Shown here one piece after another: positions 44,321 to 55,429 of a stretch of DNA of 64,000 nucleotides. The notes beneath the pieces are model-generated. The model had not been told where the DNA came from. It worked only from the letters and a program-made list of their open reading frames with translations, and did not search any database. Within the stretch, counting starts at the first letter, position 1. The number at the start of each line of letters is the position of its first letter. This DNA comes from Bos javanicus (Eukaryota; Chordata; Mammalia; Artiodactyla; Bovidae), in assembly GCF_032452875.1 (NCBI RefSeq), contig NC_083871.1:9647692-9711691 (forward strand). The letters run 5' to 3'. Both the position numbers and the translations under genes were made by a program.

Positions 44321-46067
44321 TCATGAAGTTTCTTAAAAACAAGCCCTATATAAATAAAAGGCATAGAACGCCTGATGTCGTAGACTATATTTTGGACCCT
44401 TGTGTAGTTTGCCACACTGATTCTAGACATTCTGTGGATGTGTGTATATTTTGAGCTTGTGACGTCATAAACTTGTTACCTCCTGAAGTCTGTCACTTCC
44501 ACCAGCCCTTTCTCCTTGTCCTGCCACGTGCAGCCTCCTTCTAGAGGCATACTCCAAGAGGGTTTCCTTTGTAGTTTTATCTTAGAATAAAATGAGCTTT
44601 AAGTCTTTTTTTTCTCAAATGAGAGTATAAAGACTAGTTTTTTTTTTTTTTTAGCCTCACATATACATAATGCTGCTTATTTCCATCCTTCAAGACAGCA
44701 CCTGGGCACCATCCCCCAGACACACCACACAGAGCCACATTTGGTGGGTAAGCCCTACGTGACACGCTAGAGAGAGGGCTTGCTCTTCCCTGCCCAAGGC
44801 ACTGGATCATCCTGCCTAACTGGCTACCATGTGTGGGCCTCATTAGAAGAACTTGCAAGTGCTATACATGGTAAAGAATGTATTTCTGATAATATTTCAG
44901 TTAGGTTTGGATCAAGGCCAAGAGTCTCTCTGGCAGACTACAGTCACTTTACCAACACTTCACTTTTAGCAAAAAGATCTGTGATAAGAAAAAATAAACA
45001 AGCCGTCTAGGATCAAAAGGTCACATCACCCCACTTCCTCACCCCACTGTCCCACTTCTTTTTAAGCGTGAGGAAACGTTCCCAGGCAATTAGTCATGAC
45101 CTCTTTCCTATTGCAGTCTTTCTCCTGCTAGTTCTTACTAAGAAAGTTTGCTTCAAGGGCTTTTGAAATTCAGGGTCAAGTTTTGAAAGATGTTTTTAAA
45201 GATATGAATACCAGCACAACTTCATTCAATTTAACACAACAATTCCTCCCTTAACATGGAATATTGTCCTTTTAAAATAAAATTTTATTATTAAAAAAAT
45301 GCTTTATTAATGAAGGAAAAGCCTGCATAGTATGAATAATAACAATGCCAGACTTAAAATAGCTTCTGGGAAAAGAAATAAACATACAGTTTTTGTGTAT
45401 TATTTTGTTCTGCTGCTGCATATGTTCATGATTTGCCAAAGCCAATGAGAGACAAAAGTGTCAGTTTTTGAGCCTGGTTTGAAATTCTACTTTAGCCAGT
45501 AGTAAGTGAGGAGCCATGATCCATATGATTAACGGACTCATAAGGAAGTAAAGTTGGACGTTACTTAGAAGACATCTAAACAACTCACTTAGGGTTGAGA
45601 ACCCCAGGCCCGCAAATGCTTAGAAACAGTCCTACAAGGGGCTCAGCACTGGTGCCAGAGATCGTCCCTTTGGATACTCTCTAGACATACGACCACAGGC
45701 AACATATATGACTTCTGTAAGCCTCAGCTTGCTTAACACTAAGAAGGGGCTAATAATCATGCAAGCCACATATGGGTCATAAAGAATCATCAAGTTAATA
45801 AAAATAGCACACTTAGTCTGGTACAGAGGGGGAATTGAATAAATATTAGATACACTATTATTGTAAGAGGCAGGGTTGAAGGAAGAATCAGAGAGTCAAG
45901 CTGATGCGGGTTTTTGTTTGTTTGATTTCTGATTAGTTTTCTCCAAGAACTGACTATCAATGGAGTAATGGGAACATTTTTCAGAATATACAGTCCAGAC
46001 AAATCTGTAGTATACTGTAAAAATTCTGATGCAAAATGGAACTTCACTAAAAATTAGAGAGATAGTA
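44321..46067. other. Single-copy DNA, no gene seen
   Basis: Contains a perfect CRE palindrome TGACGTCA at 44460-44467 and a poly-T run at 44639-44652. Frames near 44634-45010 lack any recognised feature. Confidence 0.45.
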
Positions 46068-46310
46068 AGCCTGCAGGTTAAAAGCATGGACTCTTGAGCT
46101 GAACAGCCTAGGTTCAAATCCCATTTCTCCTACTTTTTAGCCAAAATTTTTAAGCAACTTACTTAACTGTTCTATGCTTCACTTTCCACCTCCATAAAAG
46201 GGGATAATAATAGTATCTATCTCACAGGGTTGTTGTGAAAATGAATTAATATTCAGAGATCACTTATCATAGTATCTGTGCATGTACTATAATACATTAG
46301 GTATTGTCAT
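46068..46310 (+). repeat. MIR SINE, near full length
   Basis: gttaaaagcatggactcttgagctgaacagcctaggttcaaatcccatttctcc, caacttacttaactgttctatgcttcactttcc, ataatagtatctatctcacagggttgttgtgaaaatg. Confidence 0.9.
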
Positions 46311-46724
46311 TATTATATTACAAGACCATCTTGCAAACCATCCCAGAAAATCACAGATATTTTTATACTGGAAGCACCCAAAGAAACTTACAGAAATAAT
46401 CTTACTTCTAACACCATCTAGAATCACAGATTATACTGAGGCAGCAGCACAAAATCTATTGCTCCAATTCTACTCTTAAAAAGTAATGCAAAGAGTAATT
46501 CATTGGAATCTTTTAAATGCTTGATTCCGAAAAGCATTGGGTGACCTAAAGCTAACAGTGTGGTAACAGAGTTTGACTCACCCCTACCTTTGAAGACAGT
46601 GCTTGTCAACTTCTCTTCACCCTGAAACTATCTCAGTAAACTGTTGGTAATATAGCAGAGAGGACTTTCTGTTTAGCAGAGTTTTAATTCTCTTTTTTGT
46701 TTTTTCTATTGTGAAATCATAGCA
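46311..46724. other. Single-copy DNA, no gene seen
   Basis: Nothing recognised. Confidence 0.4.
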
Positions 46725-46850
46725 TTTTGAGGGAGTGATACACTACCCCAATCATTTTTCAGATGAGGAAACCGAGATCTAAAAAGGTACAGTCACGGCC
46801 AACATGCAGCTGGTAAATAATGAAGAGCAGAGGGGATAATGTTCTAAGAA
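46725..46850 (+). repeat. MIR-like remnant
   Basis: cactaccccaatcatttttcagatgaggaaaccgagatctaaaaaggtacagtcacggcc resembles the middle of MIR. Short and weak. Confidence 0.5.
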
Positions 46851-47600
46851 CATTAAACTTCCTTCTCTAGTCATCAGAGAGAGCTCCAACTTCACACTAT
46901 AAATCTGATTAACTGGATCCATATTTTATAAATAAGGAGCTTAAATTGTAGCCGTATTTCACCCAGTTGAACATCAAATTACTTCAGATGAAAGTAATGT
47001 ATCTTTTTGGATATCAGACTCTCGCTTAAAAATTTATGTACTTTAAAATTCCTGTTACAGAGAACATAAACAGTACATTGAGTTTGATCAGTCAGTGAAA
47101 AATTAATCTCAGGGGGTAAATGTTTCATCTTCCAGGGCATCGGAATAACAAGCAATTTACTAAATTCCATCCTGGTCCTGAAATCATCTGTTTGTGTAAT
47201 TTGGATATGTAGCTTACTCCCAGAGACTGGTCACTCCTTGCCACTCCTCACAGGACCACCTCTCTTGAATATAATCATCACAAGAAATCACCATATGTAT
47301 TCACTGTGATTCAAATATGCAAAATGCAGCTATTTTTTTTTTAACCTAATGCTCAGATTAAATTTTATCTCTTAGCTCATGGTACACCATCATTTAACTT
47401 CACAGGCCTATACTGTGTTATATTAATTTTATTGTTTTCCCCTTAATTTCTCATTATAGCTTCCATTTCCCTTGCTGCTAGAGGCATCCACAAAAATGTT
47501 TATAAAACCTAACTGTATTTAGGTATGTTTGTGTCTTTGTGAAATGTGCAATGCTGTTTGTGTTGGAGGTGTTTAATTTATACACTTCTAATTGTGCTAT
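46851..47600. other. Single-copy DNA, no gene seen
   Basis: AT-rich, no named repeat or exon. Confidence 0.45.
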
Positions 47601-47800
47601 GGGCTCCCAGGTGGCTCAGTGGTAAAGAAGCTGTCAGCCAATGCAGGACATGTGGGTTCAGTCCTTGGGTTGGGAAGATCTCCTGGAGAAGGAAACGGCA
47701 ACTCACTCTAGTATTCCTGCCTGGAAAATCCCATGGACAGATGAGCCTGGCAGGCTACAGTCCATGGGGTTGCAAAGAGTCAGACATGACTGAGTGGGCA
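47601..47800 (+). mobile_element. Bov-tA SINE
   Basis: gggctcccaggtggctcagtggtaaagaagctg, gggttcagtccttgggttgggaag, full BOV-A body ending gtcagacatgactgagtg. Confidence 0.92.
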
Positions 47801-47839
47801 TGCCGCACATGTTGCTTTATGTACGCGTAGACAATTAAC

Positions 47840-48190
47840 TGAGTGGTACATAGAATTCCACTGTATATGCATATCCTATAATTCACTAATTCATTCCCCT
47901 AGCAATGGATACCTCACTTACCTCCAACTTTCTGCCTTCCCAAATAAACATACTCATACATGATCCTGTACAGACCTGTGTCAGAGTGGCTCCACAGCAT
48001 ATACTCAAAGAGTGGGAGTCTTAGTGTATATGACCAAATGTCTCTAAGCACTGCCAGAAAGCTTCCCCAAAGAGCTGTATCACATTAGACCTACGCTAAC
48101 AGGGCAATGGTTTCCCAGCTCCCTCAGCAATAGTTGGTACTATCTGACTTTCTGATGTTCATCTGTCTAACGGCTGGTACAAAGTTTTGG
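47840..48190 (-). mobile_element. L1M-type 3'-UTR fragment
   Basis: Reverse L1 text: tagaattccactgtatatgcatatcctataattcactaattcattcccc, atactcaaagagtgggagtcttagtgtatatgacc, ctctaagcactgccagaaagcttccccaaagagctgtatcac. Confidence 0.65.
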
Positions 48191-48276
48191 GAGCTATTCT
48201 AGTCTACCAGTTCTCTCAAATGTTTGCACCTTCTCCTTTTGGTGCAGAAGGACTTCCAGATTCTATACAGGCCCTG

Positions 48277-48599
48277 TGCTTAGTCACTCAGTCATGGCCG
48301 ACTCTTTGCGACCCCATGGACCGTAGCCCGCCAGGCTCCTCTGTCCATGGGATTCTCCAGGCAAGAATACTGGAGTGGGTTGCCATGCCCTCCTCCAGGG
48401 CATCTTCCCGACCCAGAGATCAAACCCAGGTCTCCAGCACTGCAGGCTTATTCTTTCCTGTCTGAGCTACCAGGGAAGCTCAAGAATACTGGAGTGGGTA
48501 GCCTATCCTTTCTCCAGGGGAACTTCCCAACCCAGGAATCGAATCAGGGTCTCCTGCATCACAGGTGATTCTTTACCAGCTGAGCTACCAGTGAAGGCC
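48277..48599 (-). mobile_element. Double-headed Bov-tA-derived SINE with perfect 14-bp TSD
   Basis: Reverse element. BOV-A body at 48277-48395, first tRNA-like head at about 48396-48480, a short BOV-A piece (caagaatactggagtgggtagcctatcc), then a second head to 48599. Flanks ctatacaggccctg at 48263-48276 and 48600-48613 are identical, so the whole tandem structure inserted at once. Same architecture as 13606-13835. Confidence 0.95.
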
Positions 48600-48613
48600 C
48601 TATACAGGCCCTG

Positions 48614-49967
48614 GGCAACCTGAAATACTATCTCAGAACCATTTATGCAGACACTTCCCTCACAATCCGGCTCTACTGTTTCCACATCACAGAGGGCCAG
48701 GCTGACCTCAGAACTTCTCTTAAAGGCTTTCATTCTCCCCTCAGGAGAGAGGGGAATTCCAGGTTCTTCTAGGAGAACATCCCAGGTTTTCTGGATGTTT
48801 CTACCCACTCTATGGGAATTTTCATGCATGGAGCCCATACACAAATGCTGACTTCTTGCCCTCTCCCTCCTTCCTTCTCTCCCTTCCTTCCTTCCTTCCT
48901 TTATCTCTTCTTTCCTGCCTCCTATAATTTGAAGTTTTCAATGTCTCTCTTTCAACTGACAAGACTGATCTCCCTTTTTTATCCTCTCCATTCCCTAGGT
49001 GACATTCTCCCTGTTCTCTGGGCAATAATGGAGGAAAGACAATGGAAGGGGAACTATATTACTACAAGGGGAAAATATGTGGGAGAATTTTGAAAAGTAT
49101 TGCCTGCATGCATTTATCATTCCATATGAATAACACTTTAACCATTCCGAAGTACTTTTTCATAACATTCAACATCCTTCTGCTCCACCATCTTGGATAC
49201 CTGACTGAGATAGGGAAGTTGTCACTATTTGTAGACGAAGCTAGAAACCAAGATTGAGAACGGTGAGAGATTTTTGTGCAGAAATAGGATAGATGGCCCC
49301 CAGATACACTATTTTAGAGGAATTCATAAATCTCATACAATTTTTTCCCTAAGTACATTGGAAAACCTTTTCAGAGTAGCAAAAATCTCCCCATTTTGCC
49401 TTTTGTAGATCTGGTCATCTGAGCCAAAAGGAAATTCTGACACAAAAAAGAAGATTGTTTTGTCTCTGCGTGGCAGCAAGAATTTGTGGTTGCTCTTAAG
49501 CATTTGCAAGAACCTCTGGTTCTTATTCCTTGATCAGCAATTCTTTCATAATTAAAATTTTAAAATACTCTAAAATATGATCACCACTGTTATATTTAGA
49601 CCCAAACCAGAAACTGTTCATTTTTTAAGTCTATATTGTACTTACTAAATTATGTCTTGGTCTGACAAAGATTGTAGACTTATTAGCTTGGTGGAATAAT
49701 CATTTTAAACGACTAATTCTTTGAGTATGGACCCACATACTTAAATAATTATTTTTTATTTTATTTTATTAGTTTATTTTAATTAAATAATTGTGCCCAG
49801 GTTTCGTAATTTTAGCTTCAAATTTTTACTTTTTAAAATCTGGAAAAGGAACACATTTTTCCACCTATTTCTATAATAATTTTCTAAGTTAAGTCCCTTC
49901 AGAGGACACTTTGTGTTACATCACAAGCAAGCATGTTCTGCCAGGTGTTCCATCTCTGCTTGAAGGG
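48614..49967. other. Single-copy DNA, no gene seen
   Basis: Includes an uninterrupted 44-nt polypyrimidine tract at 48859-48902 (CCTT-rich) and an A/T-only block near 49745-49792. Frames across the CT tract are artefacts. Confidence 0.45.
48859..48902 (+). repeat. Polypyrimidine (CCTT)n tract
   Basis: 44 consecutive C/T bases with TTCC units at the end; simple repeat. Confidence 0.93.
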
Positions 49968-50418
49968 AAGCAGACTGGGTTAGTGAAGAGAGACAGACCT
50001 GCTTATAAATCCTAGTTTTCTACAACCTACCAATTATGTGGCTTTGGGCAACTGACTTAAATCCCAAACTAGTTTTCTCATTTATAGTAAGGGAATAATA
50101 ATCTTTATGCTGAAGGGTTAATGCAAAGAGTCAATGAAATCACATTATGTACAATGCCTAGCATGTTGTAAGCACTAAGAAAGCAGTTTTCTTATTTCTT
50201 CTTTCCTTAGAAAAAAATAAAATCATCATGAATACCATTGGTTGTATTCCAGAAAACTTGCCGTAAAAATGTTAAAGACAATATTTCACTTTTGAAGCGA
50301 ACAACACAAACAGGCATTTGTGTGTCTTGTAGTCCAAATATATGTCTTGGTTTTGCCCTCTGCACACAGTAGGGACCTCATATGCTGGAGGAAGAGGCAT
50401 GAATAAATGAATGAAAAC
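49968..50418 (+). repeat. MIR SINE remnant(s)
   Basis: tgcttataaatcctagttttctacaacctaccaattatgtggctttgggcaactgactt, ttttctcatttatagtaagggaataataatc and acaatgcctagcatgttgtaagcac form one MIR (to about 50185). A separate tail-like piece, gcacacagtagggacctcatatgctgg plus aataaatgaatgaa, lies at 50365-50418. Confidence 0.75.
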
Positions 50419-50457
50419 TCTATGTGAGCCTAAAGTATAAGCAATTAATACACCACC

Positions 50458-50622
50458 CCATGCATGCTGTCACATCCAACTCTTTGAAATCCCAGAAAGG
50501 AATACTGGAGAGGGTTGCCATTTCCTGCTCCCCTGCTCCAAGGGATCTTCTTGACCCAGGAATCAAATCTACATCTCTGGCATCCCCTGCGTTGGCAGGT
50601 AGATTCTTTACCACTAGCAAAT
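50458..50622 (-). mobile_element. Bov-tA SINE, internally deleted
   Basis: Reverse Bov-tA. The BOV-A end (catgctgtcacatccaactctttgaaatccc) is joined directly to gaatactggagagggttgcc, skipping the middle of the body. The head ends at ttaccactagca. Confidence 0.85.
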
Positions 50623-51193
50623 GTCATGTAGAAGAATTATTTCAATTAAACAAAACTGTATTTGGGGCACAGCCCCATTCCCCTCTACTCTCTGGGTATT
50701 TCTCACCTACATGAAGTACCCTCTGCAGTCAGGGAGAATGTCTCATATGAATGAGATATCTAGAGAGTAAAGAAACATGAGGGGAAACTAGGCCTGTATT
50801 GTGTTTTTAACACAGATGTTGTTTCTTGTTGGGCTGAGAACTACCACTTTAGAATTATCCAAAAGGGCGAAACCCAAAGACTTCATGTAAACCTCATGCA
50901 TTGTGGCCTTCCCTTAAGCAAACATATTAAAATGTTTCAGAATTGCTTTTGTCCACAACTTACACAATGAAACCTCTCTAGGGGGAAAGAAAATTCGTAC
51001 TGTCTTTATATTGAGTTGTCCAAACAATGACATCTCACTTTTATTCCAAGAAAATAGGAACAGCCAAATTCAGGATAATAGTTAAGCAAAATAAAAGCTT
51101 CCCTCAACAACTGACCACATTCCTGCCCTGCTGCACAGCACAGGCCCAAGAAGCAAGACAACAAAGACTTAGCTGGTTTTAAAACAGTGTATA
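50623..51193. other. Single-copy DNA, no gene seen
   Basis: Nothing recognised. Confidence 0.45.
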
Positions 51194-51201
51194 GCAACAC
51201 T

Positions 51202-51409
51202 GGTGACTCAAATGGTAAAGAATCTTCCCGCAATGCAGGAGACTGGGGTTCGATCCCTGGGTCAGGAAGATCACCTGAAGAAGGAAATGGCAACCCACTC
51301 CAGTATTCTTGGCTGGAGAATCCCATGGACAAAGGAGTCTGGCAGGCTCTAGTCATGGAGTCACAAAGAGTCAGACACAACTGGGCGACTCGCACTTTAC
51401 ACTTATAGT
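51202..51409 (+). mobile_element. Bov-tA SINE
   Basis: Head starts at ggtgactcaaatggtaaagaatcttcccgc (slightly 5' truncated), box-B-like ggttcgatccctgggtcagg, and body to aactgggcgactcgcactttacac. It lies directly upstream of a BovB copy. Confidence 0.9.
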
Positions 51410-51416
51410 AACACTT

Positions 51417-51928
51417 GACAAACCTAGAGAGTGTATTAAAAAGCAGAGACGTCACTTTCCTGACAAAAGTTCATATAGTCAAAGCTATGGTTTTCCCAAT
51501 AGTCATGTACGGATGTGAAAGTTGGACGATAAAGAAGTCTGAACACCGAAGAAATGATGCTTTCGAATTGTGGAGTTGGAGAAGACTCTTGAGAGTCACT
51601 CGGACTGCAAGGAGATCAAACCAGTCAATCCTAAAGGAAATCAACCCTGCATATTCATTGGAAAGACTGATGTTGAAGCTGAAGCTCCAATACTTTGGCC
51701 ACCTGATCTGTAGAGCCAACTTATTAGAAAAGACTGATGCTGGGAAAGATTGAGGGCGGGAGGAGAAGGGGACGACATGAGGTGGTTGGATGGCATCACC
51801 GACTCAATGGACGTGAGTTTGAGCAAACTCAAGGAACAGGGAAGGACAGGGCAGCCTGGCATGCTGCACTTCATGGGGTCACAAAGAGTCAGATGCAACT
51901 GAACGACTAAACAACAACAACAAATGGC
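51417..51928 (+). mobile_element. BovB (RTE) LINE 3' end
   Basis: About 510 bp. An open frame of 112 codons (51415-51753) corresponds to the C-terminal region of the RTE reverse transcriptase, with YGCESWT-like and ELWSWRRLLRV-like segments. It then breaks. It ends with an ACAACAACAACAA tail. Short flanks aacactt at 51410-51416 and 51929-51935. A fragment, not a functional gene. Confidence 0.92.
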
Positions 51929-51935
51929 AACACTT

Positions 51936-52572
51936 ACAACTTCATCTTTTCCAGCCCAGAAAGCAGTTGGCAGGAAAGGCAACCCAAGCCCAATATACCT
52001 AGTCAAGCACAAAGTCTTTCTTGGAGGTCTTTAGAATAGAGAACATTCTCTAAGGCCCCCTGGGGAACCCTACTGAAAAAGATGAGACATAAATCCTATT
52101 TTCAGAACACTCCCCATTTTCCCCACTGGGCTCTATTCTCTCAATATTTTAGCTCTAAGCAGGGCATAAGCAGCTTACTAATAAACTTTCCTGGAAAACC
52201 CATAGATTATCAACCAAACTGAGACTGAGCTGTGCCACAGCTACAGGGCAATATATTAAGTGACACTTGATGAACTATGCTTCCCTCTTACATACGAGCC
52301 AATTTAGACCCAGGAGATCACTGAGTTTATAACCAGTGTAGTGAGTAGGAAGAGAATAAAGGCCAAGATCCAAAAGGGTGTTAGGACAGGGTGGCTGAGG
52401 TGGCTGGAAAGTATAAGTCAATAAAATTATGGAGTGATAATGGATGTGAAAGAAAAGGCAAGAGATTAAAGGATATTTTCATAGTGATTATGCCTGAGGA
52501 AAGGAATCTCCCTTTAAGTAAGAGTTTGCAAATGTATTATTTTCAGTCCAAAAAGAAAGAAAATCTTCACAA
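51936..52572. other. Single-copy DNA, no gene seen
   Basis: Nothing recognised; frames are short. Confidence 0.45.
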
Positions 52573-52935
52573 TAGCTCTTATTTATTATTCGCTACCACA
52601 TGACAGGTGCTGTTCCAAAATGCATCACATAGATAGTCGTCCCTCATTTCCACAGGGGATTAATTCCCCACAGATCCCCAAATCTGTGGATGCTCAAGTC
52701 CCTTGTAAAAAATTGTATAATGGTGGGCCCTCCACTTCAGCGGACGTGGAACTCGCAAACAGGAGGGCCAACTGTATGAACTTGCTTAATCCCCACAACT
52801 ACCCTGGCGTGGTTGTTATTTATTATCATCCTGCCCCTTTTTAGAGGAGGAAAGTAAGGCGCAGAGAATTAAAGTCACACAGCTAGTGGATGGCAGAGCC
52901 AAGAGAAAAGCTCAGAGAGTCAAGCTCAGAGCCAC
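52573..52935 (+). repeat. MIR SINE split by a Tigger-type element
   Basis: Left part, 52573-52633: ttatttattattcgctaccacatgacaggtgctgttcc. Right part, 52777-52935: cttgcttaatccccacaactaccctggcg, tagaggaggaaagtaaggcgcagagaattaaagtcacacagctagtggatggcagagcc. Together they make one MIR. Confidence 0.8.
52634..52776. mobile_element. Short TcMar-Tigger-type non-autonomous DNA transposon
   Basis: Left end agtcgtccctcatttccacaggggattaattccccac and right end ggaactcgcaaacaggagggccaact resemble the inverted ends of Tigger elements. The internal catttgtgg-type part is much shortened. TA dinucleotides lie at both boundaries (52634-52635 and 52775-52776), the expected target for this superfamily. Confidence 0.7.
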
Positions 52936-53676
52936 TCGCTTCACTACTCCACACATGGCCTTTCAACAGAGGAATCCAGGGGCCTATAATTCTTGGCTTA
53001 GCCCATATATTAATAGCTCATGCTTGTGACTGGGTCTCTTGGTTACCACTAGGAAGCGAGACCCCAGGGTAGCATGGTGGTCCTCTCTAACCTCTCAGCT
53101 TCTGAACATCACCCCATCACCACACACAGTTGGAAACAAGCTCTCTTTCAGGCCAGAGAGAGTAGAAGGTATGGTTTATGAAAGGGTCCTATTTGGTCCT
53201 TTCTGTTTGACCCCCTATTAAGTCCCCATAAAGCTTCCTGGTAAAAGAAAAGCTTCCTTAATAAGAAATTCCCCATGAGGGCAAACCTGTCATTCTCTCA
53301 GGCCAGATTGTCATGGAAACTTTTATAAAGAGGAGCCCAACACTCAAGTCTTCAGGCTGCAAAAGAATCCATGCAGTTGTTCTTTTGTAAAATTATACAG
53401 ATTTATTCATTGCAACAAGTGAGGCAATGACACAAGTTCCTTTAACTGATGAACGGGAATTGGAACCTAATGAGAGGAACGGTCAGAAATCCATTTGTCA
53501 AATCTTGTGCCACTCAGCTAGCCCTCATATGCAGTCCTCACAAATTATGCATTCTAAAAACAATGATCACCAGATCAGATTTACAAAGTAATTGTGAACT
53601 GAATAAAATGCATTGCTCTCTAAAATAACACTCACATTTCTTAGTGTAAATAGTAACATGGTCTTTTCTTCTAAAG
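52936..53676. other. Single-copy DNA, no gene seen
   Basis: Nothing recognised. Confidence 0.45.
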
Positions 53677-53964
53677 CAGGAGGTCAGCAAACTACAGCCC
53701 TTGGGCCAAATTTGGCTCATTGCCTGTTTTTATACAAAAACAGGACTAAAAACGGACTTTGCATTTTTAAATTGGTGGAAAAAAATCAAAGGAAGAGCAT
53801 GTTAAAAATCATATGAAATGTCACGTATAATACCTAAACTCTTATTGGAACACAGGCGCACTCACTCATTTACTGTCTGTGGCTGCCTTCACACTACAAA
53901 GGCACAAAGCCTAAAATATTTACTGTCTGGCTCTTTACAGAGAAAGTTTGCCGACCTCTTTCTG
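53677..53964. mobile_element. hAT-type DNA transposon remnant
   Basis: Begins CAGgaggtcagcaaact and ends agtttgccgacctctttCTG, an imperfect inverted terminal repeat. The inner blocks acagcccttgggccaaatttggctc, cttattggaacacaggcgcactcactcatttac and aaagcctaaaatatttactgtctggctctttacag are characteristic of a common mammalian hAT-Charlie-like family. About 290 bp, non-autonomous. The 8-bp target copies have decayed. Confidence 0.75.
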
Positions 53965-54423
53965 GAGTGATAAATGATAAATATATTGCCCTGACAAATT
54001 TCTCATGGTCCAATTATCAAAACTATAGTTTTTAATCATTAGAAAACAGTGAAGGATGCTGTGACCTACCCCAGTAATTAATTTCTGAAACCCTATTCTA
54101 AATAGACTTTGCGGTTTATTATTCACCCTAATGATAAGTTTCGATCCCTTAATTGTTTCAAGGGGCGTGTTTTCTCTTACACTAAAATGATGTCTGACTG
54201 ATATAAACCAGAGCCTTTTCTTCAAACGCCCTAGTGAAGCAGAGCCGAAAACATCCCATGCACACGTACAGTCACTTGGCAAGAATATTTTGCTGCTAAG
54301 CTCGAAACCAAAACAATTAAAGCCAGGAAACACAGAGCACGTGGGCTTCTGCTCCTGATGCTTGTTTATTCCAAAATCCTCAAATCCACAGAAATTTTTC
54401 TGTGCAGCTTTTTCATTAAGCAT
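53935..54423 (-). CDS. 162-codon open frame of unknown nature (longest in the window)
   Basis: ATG-to-stop minus frame. Its last ~10 codons run into the hAT remnant; the rest is in DNA with no repeat that I recognise. The product is Phe/Ser/Lys-rich with scattered Cys and shows no signal peptide, clear membrane span or family motif. In AT-rich DNA about one frame of this length per 64 kb is plausible by chance. No exon, promoter or polyA support. Function unknown, probably not a gene. Confidence 0.15.
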   Translation of the reverse strand: MLNEKAAQKNFCGFEDFGINKHQEQKPTCSVFPGFNCFGFELSSKIFLPSDCTCAWDVFGSASLGRLKKRLWFISVRHHFSVRENTPLETIKGSKLIIRVNNKPQSLFRIGFQKLITGVGHSILHCFLMIKNYSFDNWTMRNLSGQYIYHLSLQKEVGKLSL

Positions 54424-55429
54424 TTCAAAAAGAAAACAGGCTACTAGGCTTCTTTTGAAAGCATATGGTTTGTTGGTGGTGGTGTTTATGACTACCCTTT
54501 GACAGTGGCTAAGTATTGGATTGATATTTCTCCTTAAAAGGAATGATCTGTCATAGGATTTGACTGTCTTGTCATACTTTTACATCCATATTTGTGATGT
54601 CTTACCGTCTGTAGATCCAATATGATTCTCAACCATGCTGCTCCCCAAACACATGCCACTAGAATTCCTCCAAATCCGGCATCATCACTGAACTTCAAAA
54701 GTCACTCCCTAAGCAAAGGCTTTGGAGAAAGACACAAAACAGACTCACCAATTATTATAATTCAGACATCTCCTAAGACTTTATAAATGGGCTGTAGTAA
54801 ACTAAGTATGTTATCTCCTGAGTTACATAAAACTTTTATTCATATTCAAATGCTAAACTAAGCAGTGACTTCTTCATGGGAGGTACTGGCAAGAAAGAGG
54901 TCACTGAAGAGGGCCTGAGAGCGTGTGATTCAGTCCCAGGTCCACTCTGTACTCACACCATAAACAGATATTAGAGCAAATGTTCTACTCTTCTGTCAAT
55001 TTTCATCCAAAAAAATGTTTTAAAGTTTTACAGAATTCTCTGGAAACATCTGTCTTCTGATCTTAAGCAGATAATTATTCATGACTCAATAGATCCCAAA
55101 GGCTCCTTTAAACAAGTTGGAGAAACTACGGAAGCTCCATCAACAGCTCTGAAAGCTGTTCTAAAAACATTGTTACAATCAAATGCACTATCTCTCCCAA
55201 ACAAAATGAAAAATTCTGTCTCTGACTCACAGTCAACCACTTCAAGAGATGTTGTTTACTTTAGCCAAGAAATTTAGTTAATTTTCATAAGCAGTTTTCA
55301 AAAGAAAGAAGCCAGCAAGAAAGTCAACTTAGCCAACAAAAAATTTCACTGGTTCTACTGAATACTCATGTCTCTACAATGTCAAGGAAGAGAAATATCT
55401 AACATAAAACCAGATTTTTTTGTTAAAAA
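54424..55429. other. Single-copy DNA, no gene seen
   Basis: AT-rich, no recognised repeat, no noteworthy frame. Confidence 0.5.

Noticed and set aside
48822..49025. Lys/Arg/Glu-rich minus frame
   Set aside because: Reads across the (CCTT)n tract; low-complexity artefact.
51415..51753. 112-codon frame that resembles a reverse transcriptase
   Set aside because: It is the C-terminal piece of a truncated BovB copy, without the catalytic RT core or endonuclease; not a gene.
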